Assembly (NCBI GenBank): GCA_031285625.1
Contig: JAITVV010000092.1
Location: 1 to 64,000, forward strand
Reading direction: 5' to 3'
DNA length: 64,000 nucleotides
Origin: Prevotella sp.
GTDB taxonomy: Bacteria > Bacteroidota > Bacteroidia > Bacteroidales > Dysgonomonadaceae
In this document: positions 7,653 to 17,845 of the stretch, one piece after another
Numbering within the stretch: the first letter of the stretch is position 1
How the letters are laid out: each line of letters begins with the position of its first letter
Notes under the pieces: generated by a model
Databases searched by the model: none
What the model was told of the DNA's origin: nothing
Seen by the model: only the letters and a program-made list of their open reading frames with translations
Program-made: the position numbers and the translations under genes

Positions 7653-10600
7653 ATGTTAAAAACATTTATAGAAAGACCAGTACTTTCTACTGTTATTTCT
7701 GTCATCATTGTAGTATTAGGAATCATTGGTCTGGCAACTTTGCCCGTAGAACAATACCCGGATATTGCACCACCGACAGTAGAGGTTAGGGCCACTTATC
7801 CGGGTGCAAATGCGGATGTGGTATTAAATAGTGTGGTTATTCCCCTCGAAGAACAAATCAATGGTGTAGAAGGGATGACATATATGACATCGTCTGCCAG
7901 TAGTGGACAAGGTACTATCAGGATATTCTTTAAACAAGGAGTTAATCCGGATATTGCGGCCGTAAACGTACAGAATCTTGCAGCACGTGCAAACCCTTTA
8001 CTACCTCAGGAGGTAACTCAATTAGGGGTAACAGTATCAAAACAACAGAATAGTACATTGTTAGGATTAACGTTAAGTACAAGCAATCCTGATTATGATG
8101 GAGAGTTCCTTCAGAACTATGCTAATATCAACATATTACCGCAAATTAAGCGTGTATATGGAGTAGGTAATGCCAGTGTGTTCGGAGCCAGGGACTACTC
8201 TATGCGTATATGGCTGAAACCAGATGTAATGGCTGCCTATAAGATTTCTGTACAGGAGGTAACTGCTGCCCTGATAGATCAGAATATAGAAGCAGCTCCC
8301 GGTGAATTGGGGCAAAATAGCGATCAGTCTTTCCAATATACAATGCGATATACAGGAAAACTAAAAACCGAAGAAGAATTTGGCAATATTATATTGCGTT
8401 CTCAGGATGGTCAGATCTTAAGATTAAAAGATATCGCCAGAGTTGAATTGGGATCATTGAACTATAGTGTTGTTTCCCAGACTGACCGAAACGAGTCTGT
8501 ATTTATTATGATCAACCAGACAGCTGGATCAAATGCACAGGAAGTAATTACGAATGTAAAAGCTGTTTTAAATGATGCAACAAAATCATTGCCATCAGGT
8601 GTTCAGTTCATTTACATGATGGACTCCAGTGAGTTTTTGGATGCATCTATCGAAAAGGTTATACATACACTTATCGAAGCCTTTATTCTGGTATTTATTG
8701 TAGTGTTTGTATTCTTACAGGATATAAGATCTACCATTATTCCTGCTGTGGCCGTACCGGTTGCTATTGTAGGTACCTTCTTCTTCCTGCAAGTATTTGG
8801 ATTCTCGATCAACTTGCTTACATTATTTGCATTAGTACTCGCGATTGGTATTGTGGTCGATGATGCCATAGTCGTCGTCGAGGCTGTCCATGCACAGCTC
8901 GACGCAGGGGAGAAAGACCCTAAGCAGGCAACCATGACTGCGATGAAAGAAATTGCACCGGCTATTGTTTCCATTACACTGGTTATGTCAGCGGTATTCG
9001 TTCCTGTCAGCTTTATTGGCGGTACTTCGGGTATATTCTTCAAACAGTTTGGTTTAACCTTAGCGATCTCAATCCTTATCTCAGCAGTAAATGCTTTGAC
9101 ATTGAGTCCGGCTCTTTGTGCCCTGTTCTTAAAAGCTCATGATGAAGAACATCAGAAGAAAAACTTCATGCAGAAGTTCTACTATTACTTCAATATGACT
9201 TTCAATAGTGCAACTCAGAAATACAAAAACAGTCTGCATTTTCTTGGTAGAAGAGGACATCGCTGGATTACAGTAGCTATTATACTGGTTGCTTCTGTTG
9301 TCTTATTCGGACTAATGAAGATGTTACCAACAGGATTCGTTCCAAATGAGGATAGTGGTGGTGTTATCGGATTTGTAACATTACCTCCGGGCTCATCACT
9401 GGAAAGAACAGACTCTATCGTTAGCCAGGTTGTACACATGTCTCAAGAGATAGAGGGGGTACAGAGTGTAACAAATATTTCGGGGGTTAACTTTATGGCC
9501 GGTATGAATAGTTCTTATGGTACTATGATTGTGAAAATGAAGCCATGGAATGACCGTAAGTTATCTACAAATGAAGTATCTGCTATATTAAAAGAAAAAA
9601 CGAGCCATATTAAGGAAGCAACATTCTTCTTCGTAGCTACACCAACCCTTCAGGGTTTCGGATTAGGAGCCGGAGTTGATATGCAGTTACAGGACCGTAC
9701 CGGAGGTGACATTAATAAATTTAATGACATTGCGCAAAATCTTTTACAAAAGCTAAGAGACAGAGATGATGTGGTAATGATGGCAATGACTAACTTTAAT
9801 CCTGCCTTCCCACAAAAAGAGATATCTGCCGATCTACCTAAAATCAAGGCAGCAGGATTAACTCTTAATGATGTAATGGGATCGCTACAGGGTTATATTG
9901 GTAGCTCGTATGCCTCTACCTTCAACTTATATGGTAAGCAATTTAGAGTAGTATTACAGGCATCTCCTGAATACAGACGGAAATTAGACGACTTAAATGG
10001 TTTATTCGTACGAACAGCATCTGGAGAAATGGCACCTATTACAGAGTTTATCCATGTAGAAGATATAGATGCGCCTCCCACATTAAGCCGTTTTAATATG
10101 TATTCTTCTATAGATGTTACCATTGTACCTAATTTTTATGGAGGAAAAAGTACAGGGGACGTTCTTCAATTAGTAGAAGAAATGTCGACAGACAAAACAA
10201 TCTTCCCTGATGGATATACTTATGAATATGGAGGTATGACCCGTGAGGAAGCAGGTAGTGGAAGTCAGACAATATTAATTTTTGGTATCTGTATTATATT
10301 CGTTTACTTGCTTTTATGTGCTCTATACGAAAGTTACATTATACCACTGGCAGTATTGTTCTCTTTACCTGTAGGTTTGGCCGGTGTATTTATCTTCCTG
10401 ATGATATTCGGGGTATCACAAGGTATTGTAAATAATATCTATGTACAGATATCGATGATCATGTTGATCGGGCTGTTAGCGAAGAATGCCATCCTGATTG
10501 TGGAATACGCTATCCAACGTCGCCAGCAAGGTATGAGTATCGTCGAAGCTGCCGTTAACGGAGCTGTGGCCCGTCTTCGTCCTATCCTGATGACATCTTT

Positions 10601-10820
10601 TGCATTCATCGCCGGACTATTCCCGTTATTCATTGCTTCGGGAGCCGGAGCTATTGGTAACCGTTCTATTGGTATCAGTGCTATTGGAGGTATGTTTATT
10701 GGTACAATGATAGGAGTTTTGGTTATTCCATCACTATATATCATATTCCAATCATTACAGGATAAGGTAAGTAAATCGGGAATGATTAACTCAAATGATG
10801 AGTTTATTAATAAAAAATGA
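7653..10820 (+). CDS. RND multidrug efflux permease, HAE1 family (AcrB/MexB type)
   Basis: 1055 residues, normal for HAE1 pumps, with 12 membrane segments and two large periplasmic loops. The N-terminus MLKTFIERPVLSTVISV is typical. The proton-relay motif in TM4, GIVVDDAIVVVE, contains both conserved aspartates, and TM10 carries the conserved lysine in LLAKNAILIVEYA. It exports hydrophobic compounds from the periplasm or inner leaflet using proton influx, together with the adaptor upstream and the channel downstream. The stop codon overlaps the next start by 4 bp (ATGA), which indicates translational coupling. Confidence 0.97.
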   Translation: MLKTFIERPVLSTVISVIIVVLGIIGLATLPVEQYPDIAPPTVEVRATYPGANADVVLNSVVIPLEEQINGVEGMTYMTSSASSGQGTIRIFFKQGVNPDIAAVNVQNLAARANPLLPQEVTQLGVTVSKQQNSTLLGLTLSTSNPDYDGEFLQNYANINILPQIKRVYGVGNASVFGARDYSMRIWLKPDVMAAYKISVQEVTAALIDQNIEAAPGELGQNSDQSFQYTMRYTGKLKTEEEFGNIILRSQDGQILRLKDIARVELGSLNYSVVSQTDRNESVFIMINQTAGSNAQEVITNVKAVLNDATKSLPSGVQFIYMMDSSEFLDASIEKVIHTLIEAFILVFIVVFVFLQDIRSTIIPAVAVPVAIVGTFFFLQVFGFSINLLTLFALVLAIGIVVDDAIVVVEAVHAQLDAGEKDPKQATMTAMKEIAPAIVSITLVMSAVFVPVSFIGGTSGIFFKQFGLTLAISILISAVNALTLSPALCALFLKAHDEEHQKKNFMQKFYYYFNMTFNSATQKYKNSLHFLGRRGHRWITVAIILVASVVLFGLMKMLPTGFVPNEDSGGVIGFVTLPPGSSLERTDSIVSQVVHMSQEIEGVQSVTNISGVNFMAGMNSSYGTMIVKMKPWNDRKLSTNEVSAILKEKTSHIKEATFFFVATPTLQGFGLGAGVDMQLQDRTGGDINKFNDIAQNLLQKLRDRDDVVMMAMTNFNPAFPQKEISADLPKIKAAGLTLNDVMGSLQGYIGSSYASTFNLYGKQFRVVLQASPEYRRKLDDLNGLFVRTASGEMAPITEFIHVEDIDAPPTLSRFNMYSSIDVTIVPNFYGGKSTGDVLQLVEEMSTDKTIFPDGYTYEYGGMTREEAGSGSQTILIFGICIIFVYLLLCALYESYIIPLAVLFSLPVGLAGVFIFLMIFGVSQGIVNNIYVQISMIMLIGLLAKNAILIVEYAIQRRQQGMSIVEAAVNGAVARLRPILMTSFAFIAGLFPLFIASGAGAIGNRSIGISAIGGMFIGTMIGVLVIPSLYIIFQSLQDKVSKSGMINSNDEFINKK

Positions 10821-12235
10821 TAACTATGATTAGAAAATATATAAAAGGTGTAGTTCTATTGGGAGTAATACTCTCAATGGGATTCACCTCCTGCGGGGTA
10901 GTTAGTAATTATAAAGCTCCCGAAATTGATTCTGACGACTTATTCAGAGAAGAGAATCCGATAGATACAACTACAATTGCAAATATTCCATGGAGAGAAT
11001 ATTTCACAGATCCGGCACTTCAGGCCTTGATTGATGAAGGGTTAACAAATAACTTCGATATGCGGATAGCTTATACTCGCATACAACAAGCTGAGGCAGG
11101 ATTAGTCGTTGCTAAATCTGCATATTTCCCAACAATTGCATTAGCAGGTCAGGTAAATCATACCCAAATAAGTTATAAGAATGGGAAAGAAAGAGTGCTA
11201 GGTTATGATGGAGGTACAACGTTTGCTTTAGGGTTTGCAGTACAATGGGAAGCAGATCTATGGGGTAAACTTAGTAGCAAATCGAGAGCTCAGTATGCTA
11301 ATCTGATAAGTACTCATGCGTATCGCAATCTGATTCAGACATCACTGATATCTAATATCGCTACTACGTATTATTCATTACAAGCTTTGGATGAGCAACT
11401 AAAGATTACTCTGGAAACAATTGAGTTATTGAAAGAGAGCACTATCACTATGGATGCTATGATGCAGGCAGGACTATTGAATCGTGCCGGAGTAAAACAA
11501 AGTGAGGCTTTACTATATAGCACACAGGTTAGTGTACCTGCTTTAGAAAGCCAGATCAGGCAGTTGGAGAATTCCCTGTCTGTATTAGTTGGACGTAAAC
11601 CCGGCCCTATTTACAGGACTTCTATTAAGGAACAATCTGTTCCGGCTCATTTAGCATTTGGTGTCCCTACACAGATGTTATCAAAACGTCCGGATGTATT
11701 ACAAGCCGAGATGGGATTCAGATATGCATTTGAAATGAAGAATGTAGCACAAAGATCTCTATATCCATCAATAACTTTGAGTACACCATCATCTGTGGGT
11801 TATGGCTCTAATACATTGTCTCAATTCTTCAAGCCAACAAATATATTAGCTAACATAGTCGGAGGACTTACACAGCCTATATTTGCAGGAAACCAATTGA
11901 GAGGACAGTTAAAGGTCGCCAAAGCTCAACAGGAAGAAGCATTACTTACTTTCGAACAAACTGTATTGAAAGCGAGTCAGGAAGTGTCTGACATTATGTA
12001 TACTTATGAGTCTTCGCTCCGCAAAAATGAAAACAGAGCTAAGCAAGTAGATGCTTTATTTACGGCAGTTAGCGATACTAAAAACTTATTAACGGCAGGT
12101 GAAGCAAATTATACGGAAGTATTAAATGCTGAACAAAGCTTGTTACAAGCCCAACTTGGACAAGTAAATGATAAACTCGAACAGCTTCAGGCATCTGTAA
12201 ACCTATACAGAGCACTTGGTGGCGGTATTGAGTAA
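10817..12235 (+). CDS. Outer-membrane efflux channel lipoprotein (OprM/TolC family, NodT type)
   Basis: 472 residues with a lipoprotein signal ending at Cys26 (GFTSC) and two tandem outer-membrane-efflux-protein repeats, seen as matching helical blocks such as IQQAEAGLVVAKSAYFPTI and the later KASQEVSDIMYTYESSLRK. It forms the trimeric outer-membrane duct for the RND pump encoded upstream. The first ATG (10817) overlaps the permease stop; an ATG at 10826 would give a signal peptide starting MIRKYIKG and is equally plausible. A strong terminator closes the operon. No frame problems were seen. Confidence 0.95.
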   Translation: MITMIRKYIKGVVLLGVILSMGFTSCGVVSNYKAPEIDSDDLFREENPIDTTTIANIPWREYFTDPALQALIDEGLTNNFDMRIAYTRIQQAEAGLVVAKSAYFPTIALAGQVNHTQISYKNGKERVLGYDGGTTFALGFAVQWEADLWGKLSSKSRAQYANLISTHAYRNLIQTSLISNIATTYYSLQALDEQLKITLETIELLKESTITMDAMMQAGLLNRAGVKQSEALLYSTQVSVPALESQIRQLENSLSVLVGRKPGPIYRTSIKEQSVPAHLAFGVPTQMLSKRPDVLQAEMGFRYAFEMKNVAQRSLYPSITLSTPSSVGYGSNTLSQFFKPTNILANIVGGLTQPIFAGNQLRGQLKVAKAQQEEALLTFEQTVLKASQEVSDIMYTYESSLRKNENRAKQVDALFTAVSDTKNLLTAGEANYTEVLNAEQSLLQAQLGQVNDKLEQLQASVNLYRALGGGIE

Positions 12236-12260
12236 AACAATCTGATCACATACTAATTAT

Positions 12261-12292
12261 AAAGGGTATCCAAACGGATACCCTTTTGTTTT
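12261..12292 (+). terminator. Terminator of the efflux operon
   Basis: AAAGGGTATCC (12261-12271) and GGATACCCTTT (12276-12286) form a perfect 11-bp stem with an AAAC loop, followed by TGTTTT. It separates the operon from the convergent hydrolase gene. Confidence 0.9.
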
Positions 12293-12294
12293 CG

Positions 12295-13059
12295 CTACTG
12301 GTTCTCTATTATAAAATCAACGACGGTTTTTGGATCATCCAGACTATGCGGATGGTGCCCCACCCCTTCTTTCATTATTAGTTCGACTCTCCCATTCAAG
12401 CCCTTGTAACGTTCATAGACAACACCCATATTTTCCTCATAAGGCACAATATCATCACTATCACCACAAACAGCTATAATAGGAATATTAGCCTTGGCAA
12501 TCGGTTCCAGATTATCGATTGGGTTTCCTCTAAAATTATCAGCTTCCTCATCGGTTATTTTCCATTCATTAAGGAAGTCATTCCATAGTACTTTATCTTT
12601 CCTTCCCGGCCAACTAAACACATCACAAACAGGTGCATCTACATAAATACATGCAACCTTATCAGGATTTTGGGCTGCCCAGTTAAAAACAAATAAACCA
12701 CCCCTACTAAAGCCTTCAAGGGTTACTTTTCCTGAAAGGCTATAATGTTCCCTTATATAATTATAATATTCCGAGCCAAGGTCTAAAGACTGGGGACTAC
12801 CGTACAAATGAGTAAGATCATAATATACGACATGAAATCCTTTTTCGAGTAAAGCCAGATCAACACTGGGAAAAGCGCAAAAAAATGCCGGGCGCCATAT
12901 CCAGGGGTTACCTTCTGCCGCTACGTTAGGGACAACTACTATTACCTCCCGGTCGTTCAGCGTAAATCTATCGATATGATACTTACCCCATGCATCCTCT
13001 TTTTTTGTGCATCCTATCAATAAAAGTAACAGGAAAGATATTAGTATAATTCTTCTCAT
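12295..13059 (-). CDS. Alpha/beta-hydrolase lipoprotein
   Basis: 254 residues. The lipoprotein signal ends at Cys17 (LLIGC). The hydrolase fold is shown by the nucleophile elbow G-F-S118-R-G-G, an acidic residue in GDSDDIVP (about D203) and a histidine in GVGHHPH (about H235-H238). It resembles the prolyl-oligopeptidase/dienelactone-hydrolase branch and probably cleaves an ester or peptide in the periplasm or at the cell surface. The substrate is unknown. It is transcribed alone, convergent with the efflux operon and about 115 bp from the thioredoxin gene. Confidence 0.85.
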   Translation of the reverse strand: MRRIILISFLLLLLIGCTKKEDAWGKYHIDRFTLNDREVIVVVPNVAAEGNPWIWRPAFFCAFPSVDLALLEKGFHVVYYDLTHLYGSPQSLDLGSEYYNYIREHYSLSGKVTLEGFSRGGLFVFNWAAQNPDKVACIYVDAPVCDVFSWPGRKDKVLWNDFLNEWKITDEEADNFRGNPIDNLEPIAKANIPIIAVCGDSDDIVPYEENMGVVYERYKGLNGRVELIMKEGVGHHPHSLDDPKTVVDFIIENQ

Positions 13060-13104
13060 TATTATTTTAATATTAATAACCAGAGAATAAAGATATATAA
13101 TTAT

Positions 13105-13138
13105 AAATAAAAAAGCCAGAGAGTATAACTCTCCGGCT
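13105..13138 (-). terminator. Terminator of the thioredoxin gene
   Basis: On the minus strand AGCCGGAGAG pairs with CTCTCTGGCT (one G-T pair) around a short TTATA loop, followed by a T-run. It lies about 40 bases after the trxA stop codon. Confidence 0.85.
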
Positions 13139-13174
13139 CATATTATAACTTATCAAATAAGTCAGAAAAACTTA

Positions 13175-13489
13175 TTACAATAATTTTTCTATTTTCTCTA
13201 CCAATACAGCTTTCTGAGCTGCACCAACTTGCTTGTCAACAACCTCACCATTCTTAATGAATAATATTGTCGGGATATTGCGGATACCATACTTAGATGT
13301 AATTTCATCATTATTATCCACATCTACTTTTCCGATGGTTACTTTTCCATCATATTCTGCAGCTAGTTCTTCTACAATCGGGCCTACCATACGGCATGGA
13401 CCGCACCATTCTGCCCAAAAATCTATAACGAGTGGTTTGTCTGATTTCAATATATCTTCAAAACCTGCGTCTGTAATCTCTAAAGCCAT
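13175..13489 (-). CDS. trxA: Thioredoxin
   Basis: 104 residues, the normal size for TrxA, with the redox site W28-C29-G30-P31-C32 and the conserved cis-proline region (RNIPTILFI). No signal peptide, so it acts in the cytoplasm as a general disulfide reductase for ribonucleotide reductase, peroxidases and methionine sulfoxide reductases, recharged by thioredoxin reductase (not in this window). It is a single-gene unit, with its own -7 box upstream and a strong terminator downstream. The dnaE gene upstream is on the same strand but about 90 bp away. Confidence 0.97.
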   Translation of the reverse strand: MALEITDAGFEDILKSDKPLVIDFWAEWCGPCRMVGPIVEELAAEYDGKVTIGKVDVDNNDEITSKYGIRNIPTILFIKNGEVVDKQVGAAQKAVLVEKIEKLL

Positions 13490-13547
13490 AACTTTTGTCT
13501 ATTAATTTATATATTATATTTATTTAGTCTATCTTAATTTTGCACTG

Positions 13548-13555
13548 CAAAGGTA
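13548..13555 (-). promoter_or_regulatory. -7 box for trxA
   Basis: The minus strand reads TACCTTTG, a good TAnnTTTG match, about 60 bases upstream of the trxA ATG and just after the dnaE stop codon. It supports transcription of trxA independently of dnaE. Confidence 0.55.
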
Positions 13556-13582
13556 AAAAATCTATTTTATATATGAAAATTT

Positions 13583-16500
13583 TCAATTTACCCTAAAAAC
13601 AAAACTTTCGTTTTCTACCAGATAATCAATCAATTCTCTCTTTACATTTATTTTATAATTACGTGAGAACAGATCAACTTTCATATTTCGTTCACCATCA
13701 ACTACCTCAAAATATAACAACGAATTACCCGGATTGTTTTTAGTTAATGTCGATAATTCTTCAACCATCTGGGTATTCATATCATGAAGAGGTAATGTAA
13801 TGGTAATCTTCTCTATTAACGAATCTTTTACGTCAGGTAATAGTTGAATTGAGTGAATCTTTAGCTCCATTTGGTTTGCATCATATTTACGGCCTTGCAC
13901 ACGTCCTTTAATAAATATATATAATCCTTGCCGGCCATATTTTCCGAAATTGATATAGTCGTCTCCAAAAAACGGAATTTCCCCACTACCTGTAAAATCT
14001 TCAATACGAAGTATCATAAAAGGCTTACCGTTTTTGGTTATACCTTCTCTTACATTAGAAACCAATCCGCCTATCATTACTTCTTTATTCTTCAAAGCAT
14101 CTTTATCTTCAATTTCAGACATCCCCACATTACATACATAACTAAGGATTATACGGTATTCGTCAAGAGGATGAGCCGATAGATAAATACCGATCAATTC
14201 GCGTTCTTTATTCAAACGTTCAAGATCTGACCATTTCTCCACTTTAGGTATATCAGGACGTGCAATATCGAAAGAAGAATCATCACCAAATAATGAAGTT
14301 GCAGCTTCGTGCTTGTCTACCTGATATTTATTCCCATAACGGATAAGCTGATCTATAAAAGTTTCGCCCTTATTGTTGATACCAAAGAACTGCTCCCTAC
14401 TAACTTCCGGAAAAGCATCGAATGCCCCTGCTAAAGCCAAAGACTCAATATTTTTCTTATTGCAAGAACTAAGGTTTACACGTTCAACAAAATCAAATAC
14501 ATCTTTAAACGGTCCGTTCCTTTTTCGTTCTTCAATAATATTCATAACTGCTCCCTCTCCTACTCCTTTTACAGCAGCGAGACCAAAGCGTATATCACCT
14601 TCCTTATTTACCGAGAATTTAAGATATGATTCATTTACATCCGGACCAAATACATTCAAGCCCATAGCTTTGCATTCATCCATAAATTTAGTGATTTCCG
14701 TTATATTCGATAAGTTACGGGAAAGCACGGCAGCCATGTATTCTGATGGATAATTAGCCTTCAGCCAGGCAGTCTGGTAAGCTACCCACGAGTAACATGT
14801 TGCATGCGATTTATTGAAAGCATATGAAGCAAATTTTTCCCAGTCGGCCCATATTTTCTCAAGCGTCTTTTTATCATGACCGTTCTTAGTTCCACCAGCC
14901 AGAAATTTTTCTTTCAGGGCATTCATTTTATCGATGAGCTTTTTACCCATAGCTTTACGCAGCTCATCTGACTGACCACGTGTAAAATCGGCAAGCAAAC
15001 GTGATAATAACATGACCTGTTCCTGATACACGGTAATACCATATGTATCGTTCAGGTAACGTTCCATAATAGGTATATCATATGAAATCTCCTCACGTCC
15101 ATGCTTACGGGCAATAAAGGATGGTATATAATCCATTGGCCCCGGACGATAAAGAGCATTCATGGCAATCAGGTCTTCAAACTTAGTTGGTTGCAGTTCT
15201 TTTAAGTATTTCTGCATACCGGCAGACTCAAACTGGAATGTCCCTGTGGTTTTTCCAGCACTGTACAACTCATAGGTTTTTGTATCCTCCAGTGAAATAG
15301 TATCAATATCTACATCTACTCCGGTTGTATGTTTTATATTCTCAATAGCTTCTTTTATAATCGAAAGAGTTTTGAGTCCAAGGAAGTCCATCTTAATAAG
15401 GCCTGTTTCTTCAATAACAGTACCCTCATACTGCGTAACCAGAATATTTTCTCCTGTTTCTTTATCTTCCGCTGTACTTACCGGTACAATATCTGAAATA
15501 TCCTGTTGGCCAATGATAATACCACATGCATGCACTCCGGTATTCCGCACATTTCCTTCCAGCATCTGTGCATATTTTAAGGTATCACGCATCACAGGAT
15601 CATGGCTGTTAGCTGCATCTTTGAGTTCAGGAACATATTCAATAGCATCGCGCAGGGTAACCTTCTTTTTATCAGGAATACGATCCGGTACAAATTTTGC
15701 TAACCGGTTGGATTCTGCCAATGGTAATTTCTGAACACGGGCAACATCCTTTATTGCAGACTTTGTTGCCATAGTACCATAGGTAATAATATGCGCAACT
15801 TTATCCTGTCCATATTTATCAGTAACCCATTTCAAAACTTTCCCCCGTCCGTCATCATCAAAGTCGATATCAATATCGGGCATAGATATACGGTCGGGAT
15901 TAAGGAAACGCTCAAATAGCAAATCATATTTAATAGGATCAATATCTGTAATACCTAAACAATATGCTACAGCAGAACCGGCAGCAGAACCCCGGCCGGG
16001 GCCTACTGCAACACCCATACTACGGGCTGCAGCAATAAAATCCTGTACAATAAGAAAGTATCCCGGAAACCCCATCGTCTTCATTACGTCTAATTCAAAA
16101 TCAAGACGCTCGACAATCTCAGCATCACGATCTTTACCATAACGCTTATCAGCACCGATCATAGTGAGGTGCTTCAGATAATCGGATTCAAGCTTTATAC
16201 GAATGACCTTATCATATCCCCCCAAGCGAAAATACTCTTTCTCGCCAAATTCCTTAATGAGGTCTTCTTCCGAGTACATGATTTTATATCCTTCTTCTGT
16301 ACCAAAAGATGCATCAATAGTAAAGAATGGCATTAATGCATCCGAGTCGATAGAATAATACTCTACTTTATCCGCAATTTCCAGTGTATTACTTAATACT
16401 TCAGGATGATCCGAAAATATCTGATTCATTTCAGCAGTTGTCTTCAACCACTCCTGCTTTGTATAACGCATTCTTTTAGGATCGTCAAAATCCTTTCCCG

Positions 16501-17332
16501 TGCTCAGGCATATAAGCCGGTCATGTGCATCTGCATCTTCTTCATCTACAAAATGTACATCATTGGTTGCAATCACCTTTACTCCAAACTTTTCACCCAT
16601 ACGAAGCAATTCTGCATTTACTTTCTGCTGTAAAGGATATGCTTCTGTATTAGCATCCGGACGGTTAGTCTTATGACGTTGGAGTTCGAGATAAAAATCT
16701 TCACCAAACAGGTCTTTAAACCATTGAACAGCATTTTCAGCTTCGTCAATGTCTCCTGCCATTATTTTTTTATTTATTTCACCTCCGAGACATGCGGAAG
16801 AAACAATGAGTCCTTCGTGATATTTCTCAAGTAGTTCTTTATCTATACGGGGACGCATATAAAAACCCTCCGTCCAGCCATGAGACACCATTTTAATTAG
16901 GTTTTTATAGCCTTTCAGATTTTTGGCCAATACTACAAGATGCCATCCACTCATATCAGGTTTTCCATCTTTCAGCTTTCTGCCTCTGCGGGCAACATAA
17001 CACTCACAACCAATAATAGGCTTGAAGCGTTTAGCTTCTTCTTCCTTTATTTTGGTCTTAAGTTCTCCTATTTGTGCAGAATTATCATTTGATTCATCCT
17101 TCTCCAGTTTTTTTATCTCAGACTTCAATTCCTTTATGGTTCCGTCATATTTGGAATTTTTCTTTTTCACATAATTGAAAAACTCTTTGATCCCAAACAT
17201 AGCACCATGGTCTGTCAGTGCAATTGCTTTCATCCCATCAGCCATAGCTTTGTCTACTAAGTTAGGGATACTTGCCTGACCATCGAGAAGTGAATATTGT
17301 GAATGGACGTGTAAGTGTACAAAATTATTCAT
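13583..17332 (-). CDS. dnaE: DNA polymerase III alpha subunit
   Basis: 1249 residues, a C-family replicative polymerase. The N-terminal PHP domain starts at HVHSQYSLLDG with LTDHGAMFG. The palm carries catalytic aspartates in PDIDIDFDDDGRG and in KMDFLGLK. Then come the fingers with a GPGRGSAAGS nucleotide-binding loop, a helix-hairpin-helix, an OB fold (about 1030-1110) and a C-terminal domain. A Lys/Glu-rich, probably coiled-coil insertion is visible inside the PHP domain at about residues 57-95. It copies the chromosome as the core of the replisome and would meet DnaB, encoded at 58.4 kb. Many PHP metal ligands are retained, so intrinsic proofreading is possible but unproven. Confidence 0.98.
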   Translation of the reverse strand: MNNFVHLHVHSQYSLLDGQASIPNLVDKAMADGMKAIALTDHGAMFGIKEFFNYVKKKNSKYDGTIKELKSEIKKLEKDESNDNSAQIGELKTKIKEEEAKRFKPIIGCECYVARRGRKLKDGKPDMSGWHLVVLAKNLKGYKNLIKMVSHGWTEGFYMRPRIDKELLEKYHEGLIVSSACLGGEINKKIMAGDIDEAENAVQWFKDLFGEDFYLELQRHKTNRPDANTEAYPLQQKVNAELLRMGEKFGVKVIATNDVHFVDEEDADAHDRLICLSTGKDFDDPKRMRYTKQEWLKTTAEMNQIFSDHPEVLSNTLEIADKVEYYSIDSDALMPFFTIDASFGTEEGYKIMYSEEDLIKEFGEKEYFRLGGYDKVIRIKLESDYLKHLTMIGADKRYGKDRDAEIVERLDFELDVMKTMGFPGYFLIVQDFIAAARSMGVAVGPGRGSAAGSAVAYCLGITDIDPIKYDLLFERFLNPDRISMPDIDIDFDDDGRGKVLKWVTDKYGQDKVAHIITYGTMATKSAIKDVARVQKLPLAESNRLAKFVPDRIPDKKKVTLRDAIEYVPELKDAANSHDPVMRDTLKYAQMLEGNVRNTGVHACGIIIGQQDISDIVPVSTAEDKETGENILVTQYEGTVIEETGLIKMDFLGLKTLSIIKEAIENIKHTTGVDVDIDTISLEDTKTYELYSAGKTTGTFQFESAGMQKYLKELQPTKFEDLIAMNALYRPGPMDYIPSFIARKHGREEISYDIPIMERYLNDTYGITVYQEQVMLLSRLLADFTRGQSDELRKAMGKKLIDKMNALKEKFLAGGTKNGHDKKTLEKIWADWEKFASYAFNKSHATCYSWVAYQTAWLKANYPSEYMAAVLSRNLSNITEITKFMDECKAMGLNVFGPDVNESYLKFSVNKEGDIRFGLAAVKGVGEGAVMNIIEERKRNGPFKDVFDFVERVNLSSCNKKNIESLALAGAFDAFPEVSREQFFGINNKGETFIDQLIRYGNKYQVDKHEAATSLFGDDSSFDIARPDIPKVEKWSDLERLNKERELIGIYLSAHPLDEYRIILSYVCNVGMSEIEDKDALKNKEVMIGGLVSNVREGITKNGKPFMILRIEDFTGSGEIPFFGDDYINFGKYGRQGLYIFIKGRVQGRKYDANQMELKIHSIQLLPDVKDSLIEKITITLPLHDMNTQMVEELSTLTKNNPGNSLLYFEVVDGERNMKVDLFSRNYKINVKRELIDYLVENESFVFRVN

Positions 17333-17707
17333 ATCGTATATTTTCTTAACATGTAAAGTTACAACAATTAGTAACCTTTATCTAAAAAATCATCATGCAG
17401 TTTTCAACAGCTAATATTTTTTATACTTTCTGAGAGCGTATAAACAGGAATATTAAAAAAATGTTGTCAGAGTTTATAAATATTAACGAAGTATCCAATC
17501 TTTAGATATACTTTTGGATTGTCATCAGATTCTAATCTAGAATGAATCTATAAAATACAACTTTAGCACGGATTGATGTTGCAATCAATTAAACAAACTT
17601 CACAAAACTTGAATAAATGGTAAATTTTCAATTTACCATTTTTCATTTTTGCCCTTATTGGTTTCATATCCTATAAATTAATAACATCTTTGAAGAAAAC
17701 TTCATAT
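17333..17707. other. Non-coding region upstream of dnaE
   Basis: AT-rich sequence with no credible gene. It must contain the dnaE promoter reading leftwards. A perfect 11-bp hairpin, AAATGGTAAAT/ATTTACCATTT with a 5-base loop and a T-rich tail (17615-17641), looks like a terminator on the plus strand. There is now no gene for it to end, consistent with gene loss here. Confidence 0.5.
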
Positions 17708-17845
17708 ATGGCAGCTACTATAGATCTGAGCAATATAAGTGACGGTGACTCTAAAGTATATGAAAGTAAGCATGGAACTGGAAAATGGGAATTTGAAGAA
17801 AATGCTCCCTCCTTTATCGAATTTATAAAAAAACTCATCAATTAG
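17708..17845 (+). pseudogene. Remnant of a SMI1/KNR4 (SUKH) family protein
   Basis: A 45-codon open stretch from ATG to TAG encodes a segment with DLSNISDGDSKVYES and ends WEFEENAPSFIEFIKKLIN. This pattern (DLS, then GKVY, then a loop, then SFxEFxKKL) resembles the C-terminal third of SMI1/KNR4-like SUKH proteins, which are often immunity proteins of polymorphic toxin systems. The frame is open upstream only to 17624 and holds no similar sequence, so the N-terminal two thirds are missing. No toxin gene is nearby. A small functional ORF cannot be excluded. Confidence 0.45.
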
